The notes under the pieces: model-generated
What the model was told of the DNA's origin: nothing
Databases searched by the model: none
Seen by the model: only the letters and a program-made list of their open reading frames with translations
Program-made: the position numbers and the translations under genes
Assembly: GCF_001070855.1 (NCBI RefSeq)
Contig: NZ_JVLH01000012.1
Coordinates: 1 to 64,000 of the forward strand
DNA: 64,000 bases
Direction of reading: 5' to 3'
Source: Trueperella pyogenes
GTDB lineage: Bacteria; Actinomycetota; Actinomycetes; Actinomycetales; Actinomycetaceae
In this document: positions 61,129 through 64,000 of the stretch, in pieces
Layout: every line of letters starts with the position of its first letter
Position numbering within the stretch: the first letter of the stretch is position 1

Positions 61129-62175
61129 TTACTGGCCCGGGAAAAGAAGCGGCAGGGCGTGGCTGAGCTGGCGCGAAACCGAGGCCAGGGAGTGCGTCCC
61201 GCCCTCATCGATCCATACCTGCAGGCTCTGGGGCGTCATTAGCGTCGGATACCTGCGGTAAAACTCATCGAGCTGCGGATTCATGTCGTCCAAAGCCGGA
61301 TCATCTGAACCGACGCTGGCGATAATGCGGAAATCCTGCGGTCCCATGTCGCGGCTGCGCGCGCCAAGAGTCACCTCGTCAGCAATCTGGGGCAGGGGTG
61401 CGTCATGATCGCGGCCGATCCATGACTCTCCGGCCATTGGCAGATAACCGTAGAAATAGTCCGGGTTCAGGGCGAAAACATCCCAAGTTGTAATCCCGCC
61501 CATGGAAAAACCGCCAAAAGCGCGGTGTGTGCGGCTAGCTTTTAAGGATTCATCCGTGGTGTCGCCGCCCGCGTAGGTTGAGTAACGCGACTCGATCGTG
61601 TCGATCAAAGTATTGATCTCGCTGGTCGCAAAGAAACGGTTCAGCTGATAATCCGTTTCAAAATCATCATTCACGAAAGAGCGATCAGGGTAATACGTTG
61701 CAAAAACAACGATTGTTGGAGAGATCGCGCCGCTGCGCTCAAGGTCATCAATGGCCGGCGAGACCTCATCGGCCATCTCTTCCGCACTACTCATCCATCC
61801 GTGAGTCAGGTACGTGATATTAGCCGGGCTTCCTTGAATGTAAGTCGCAGGAACGTACACCAGCGCCTGCTTCTTATAGGTCACGCCCTGATATTCCTGC
61901 TGATAATCCACTGTGTCGATCCGCCCGTGCAGGGGAATTGGATTCTCCGAGGCCGCAGGAATGATTACCGTTGTCCCGTCCGCCTTCTCGTGGTGGGTAA
62001 CTGTGGGGGAGGGGGCGGAGGCGTGATAGGCCTCGTATCCTGCTGCGCTGACCAGGCCGGTTGCCGCCACTAGGGTGCCCACGGCCAGTGCAATCGTCCC
62101 CCTGCGGCTACGAGGCCGTGGCTGGTGCGCCGGCACTTCCGCGGTTTTGGGGGTGGATGAGGTCGGAGTGCTCAT
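61129..62175 (-). CDS. Exported or membrane-anchored alpha/beta hydrolase (esterase D-like)
   Basis: 348 residues. A basic, Pro-rich cytoplasmic leader, one membrane span about 28-48 (TIALAVGTLVAATGLVSAAG), then an esterase-type alpha/beta hydrolase: ITYLTHGWMSSAEEMADEVS (oxyanion region), nucleophile Ser in FGGFSMGGITTW, probable acid Asp in SVGSDDPALDDM and catalytic His in EGGTHSLASV. It resembles PF00756 esterases (feruloyl/acetyl-xylan types). The substrate is not readable. ATG 62175. Confidence 0.85.
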   Translation of the reverse strand: MSTPTSSTPKTAEVPAHQPRPRSRRGTIALAVGTLVAATGLVSAAGYEAYHASAPSPTVTHHEKADGTTVIIPAASENPIPLHGRIDTVDYQQEYQGVTYKKQALVYVPATYIQGSPANITYLTHGWMSSAEEMADEVSPAIDDLERSGAISPTIVVFATYYPDRSFVNDDFETDYQLNRFFATSEINTLIDTIESRYSTYAGGDTTDESLKASRTHRAFGGFSMGGITTWDVFALNPDYFYGYLPMAGESWIGRDHDAPLPQIADEVTLGARSRDMGPQDFRIIASVGSDDPALDDMNPQLDEFYRRYPTLMTPQSLQVWIDEGGTHSLASVSRQLSHALPLLFPGQ

Positions 62176-62306
62176 CGATAAAGTTCCGTGTACTTCGTGC
62201 GTGTTGACCTCATATAGTCGATTTTAGGTCCGCGGCTGCGGTGGTGCGAATGCGCCTTCGCTACAGGCGGATAGGATTGAGGCACCAACTGGACAAAGGA
62301 GTTGCC

Positions 62307-62624
62307 ATGATTGCTGTCACCACACCAACCCTTGAAGGCGCACCTATTAAGCGTTACTACGGAATTGTTTCCGGAGAGACCTTCGCGGGTGTGAACCTCT
62401 TTAAAGATATTGGTGCAGGCTTGTCGAACCTCTTTGGAGGACGGGCATCGAACTATGAAGAGGAACTGGCCCAGGCCTCGCAAACTGCTATCAACGAGAT
62501 GTGCCAGCGCGCGCAGGCGATGGGCGCAAACGCGGTAGTCGGCGTGCATCTCGACTACTTCACCGCAGGATCTGACAACGGAATGCTCGCAGCAATCGCT
62601 ACGGGCACCGCTGTTGAGGTGTGA
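62307..62624 (+). CDS. YbjQ/UPF0145-family protein
   Basis: 105 residues from ATG 62307 (AAAGGA upstream). Full-length match to the YbjQ family of heavy-metal-binding-like domains: YYGIVSGETFAGVNLFKDIG, the ASQTAINEMCQRAQAMGANA helix and VVGVHLDY. These proteins form pentameric rings; their role is unclear and the single Cys makes metal binding uncertain. A terminator follows at 62650. Confidence 0.9.
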   Translation: MIAVTTPTLEGAPIKRYYGIVSGETFAGVNLFKDIGAGLSNLFGGRASNYEEELAQASQTAINEMCQRAQAMGANAVVGVHLDYFTAGSDNGMLAAIATGTAVEV

Positions 62625-62649
62625 AACCTTCTGAGCGTTTAAACGCCGT

Positions 62650-62698
62650 AACCGGTTCCGGTGTCTTCTTTATCGGGGGGCTCTGGAGCCGGTTTTTT
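62650..62698 (+). terminator. Terminator after the YbjQ-family gene
   Basis: AACCGGTTCC (62650-62659) pairs with GGAGCCGGTT (62685-62694) with one G-U pair, followed by TTTTTT (62693-62698). The loop of 25 bases is long, but the T run is convincing. Confidence 0.7.
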
Positions 62699-62867
62699 CT
62701 ATTGAGCGCTTCCCTCACGCCTCCACTGAATGTAGTCGTGGTGGATGTACTTATGTGCCCAGGCGGTGTCGAGGGGCGCAATCTGGCGTTTTTCTGACAC
62801 TTTGTCGCTGCGAAGGGTGGGCGTGCGGTCCTAAACTTGCCACGTTACCCGTGAAGGAGGCCTCACA

Positions 62868-64000
62868 GTGCCGGGATTGGAACCCTACGACGCAATCATG
62901 CTGCTGTCCTACGGTGGCCCCAACGGCATGGAAGATGTCCTCCCGTTCATGCGCAACGCAACGCGAGGCCGTGGAATCCCCGACGAACGCCTTCTTCAAG
63001 TCTCGAAGCACTATGAGCGTTTCGGCGGTATTTCTCCCATTAATGCTTGCAATCAGCGTCTGATCGTCGACCTATCCGCAGAGCTGTCGCGTCGTGGATA
63101 TGACATTCCCGTCGGCTGGGGAAACCGTAATTGGCATCCCTTTGGCGCCGAGGGCTTAGACGAACTTGCCCAAGCCGGCGCGCGACGCATCCTTGTGCTG
63201 CCGACCTCCGCCTATGCCTCGTATTCGGGGTGCCGTCAGTACCGCGAAGATCTTGCCGAGGCCGCGCAGACCCTCAGTGAAAAGTGGGGGAGTATCGTCC
63301 TGGGTGCAGAGGACAACGCGGATAATCCAAGTGCCGACATCATTGTGGACAAAGTGCGCCCCTATTATTCGACGCCCGGTATGGCCAGTGCTGAAATTGC
63401 CTCGATCCGTCGCGCGTGGTCGGCCCTAGTTGAGGGCGGGGCTGATCCCGCTGGGATTCGACTGATTTTCGTCACCCACTCCATCCCCGTGAGCATGGAA
63501 GAAGGCTCCTCTCCCTTCCCCTTCCCTCCTGCCGTTTCTTCTTCCCCCGCTGCCGAGGCCGGCGACGTTGAGCTTGAAGGCGAAGAAACCTCATCCCTGG
63601 GCACTCCCGCTTCCGAAATTAGTTACGTGGCCCAGCATCATGCGTTGATTCAGGCGATCATGCCGGAAGTGCGTCGAATCTTGGGGCGCGAAGATTTGGG
63701 GTACGACCTAGCATTTTGTTCGCGCTCGGGCCCGCCGCAGGCGCGCTGGCTTGAACCCGACATCAACGATTTCCTGCGCGAACTGATCGCCCTGGAAGGT
63801 CAGAGTGCGGGGGAAGGAAACGAGGCCTCGGGAAGTGGAAAGCCCAGCGGCGTGGTCGTCGTCCCTATCGGCTTTATCTGCGACCACATGGAGGTTGTCT
63901 ACGACCTAGACACCGAGGCGAAGGAAACGGCTGCGGAGCTTGGAATTGCGTACAAGCGCGCCGAAACGATCTCGATGGATCCCGCGTTTGTCTCTTCGCT
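62868..64000 (+). CDS. cpfC: Ferrochelatase (coproporphyrin type), 3' end outside the window
   Basis: At least 377 residues; no stop before the window ends. Inserts iron into coproporphyrin III, as in the Gram-positive haem pathway (the older name is hemH). Visible: LLSYGGPNGMEDVLPFMRNA near the start, HYERFGGISPINACNQ, the metal-site His region GNRNWHPFG and LPTSAYASYSGCRQYRED, the second His in FVTHSIPVSM, AFCSRSGPPQARWLEPDIND and VVVPIGFICDHMEVVYDLDT. A Ser/Pro/Glu-rich insert of about 35 residues follows the THSIPVSM segment. GTG 62868 has AAGGAGG upstream. Confidence 0.92.
   Translation, partial: MPGLEPYDAIMLLSYGGPNGMEDVLPFMRNATRGRGIPDERLLQVSKHYERFGGISPINACNQRLIVDLSAELSRRGYDIPVGWGNRNWHPFGAEGLDELAQAGARRILVLPTSAYASYSGCRQYREDLAEAAQTLSEKWGSIVLGAEDNADNPSADIIVDKVRPYYSTPGMASAEIASIRRAWSALVEGGADPAGIRLIFVTHSIPVSMEEGSSPFPFPPAVSSSPAAEAGDVELEGEETSSLGTPASEISYVAQHHALIQAIMPEVRRILGREDLGYDLAFCSRSGPPQARWLEPDINDFLRELIALEGQSAGEGNEASGSGKPSGVVVVPIGFICDHMEVVYDLDTEAKETAAELGIAYKRAETISMDPAFVSS

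Overview
The window looks like chromosome from a Gram-positive actinobacterium of the Actinomycetaceae (Schaalia/Actinomyces-like, moderately high GC). The basis is gene content and order: the 3' end of an rrn operon, a Pmt-type protein O-mannosyltransferase divergent from rsmI and close to metG, a pcrA-sucC-sucD-DUF6350 cluster, and a ferrochelatase of actinobacterial type. I cannot name the species. The GH49 dextranase locus would suit an animal or oral host, where dextran-like glucans are abundant; this is inference.

1-5.9 kb holds core genes: 5S rRNA 3' end with terminator, pmt (-), rsmI (+), pncA-like nicotinamidase (-) and metG (+). 5.9-19.6 kb is a dextran/isomalto-oligosaccharide locus: a LacI repressor, a lipoprotein solute-binding protein, a membrane-anchored GH49 dextranase with two glucodextranase-type C-terminal modules, a GH13 oligo-1,6-glucosidase, two CUT1 permeases, a DUF624 protein and a GH31 alpha-glucosidase. 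Two exact CTTGCGCAAG palindromes lie over the -35 boxes of the binding-protein and GH13 promoters and a related palindrome precedes the dextranase, so one LacI regulator probably controls all three units. No transporter ATPase is present. The inferred route is: cut dextran at the surface, import short isomaltosaccharides, split them to glucose inside.

19.5-33.3 kb returns to core functions: an envelope-stress-like PspC pair (PspC membrane protein and a PspC-fused histidine kinase with its LuxR-type regulator), a DUF1846 protein, PcrA/UvrD helicase, succinyl-CoA ligase SucCD, a DUF6350 membrane protein and GuaA.

33.3-56.2 kb, directly after the 3' end of guaA (a known integration hotspot), is an accessory region. 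It carries a decayed mobile-element control module (XRE repressor, paired operator-like repeats, an excisionase-like gene with an in-frame amber stop, and an abruptly ending next gene). It also has an SPFH/SHOCT protein with a zinc-ribbon partner, ISL3-type insertion-sequence debris, three paralogous small membrane proteins (one broken), and several defence systems: McrBC with an EVE/PUA-like region, an AbiH-like protein, and a complete type I restriction-modification set whose hsdM is frameshifted in a T tract. An unrecognised two-gene membrane module follows hsdR. A hypothetical protein and a zinc-type macrodomain protein close the region. No integrase was found.

56.4-64 kb is ordinary chromosome: a GNAT acetyltransferase, a GT1-like glycosyltransferase, a TetR-controlled ABC exporter with two perfect operator palindromes, an anchored alpha/beta hydrolase, a YbjQ-family protein and the first part of a ferrochelatase gene that runs off the end.
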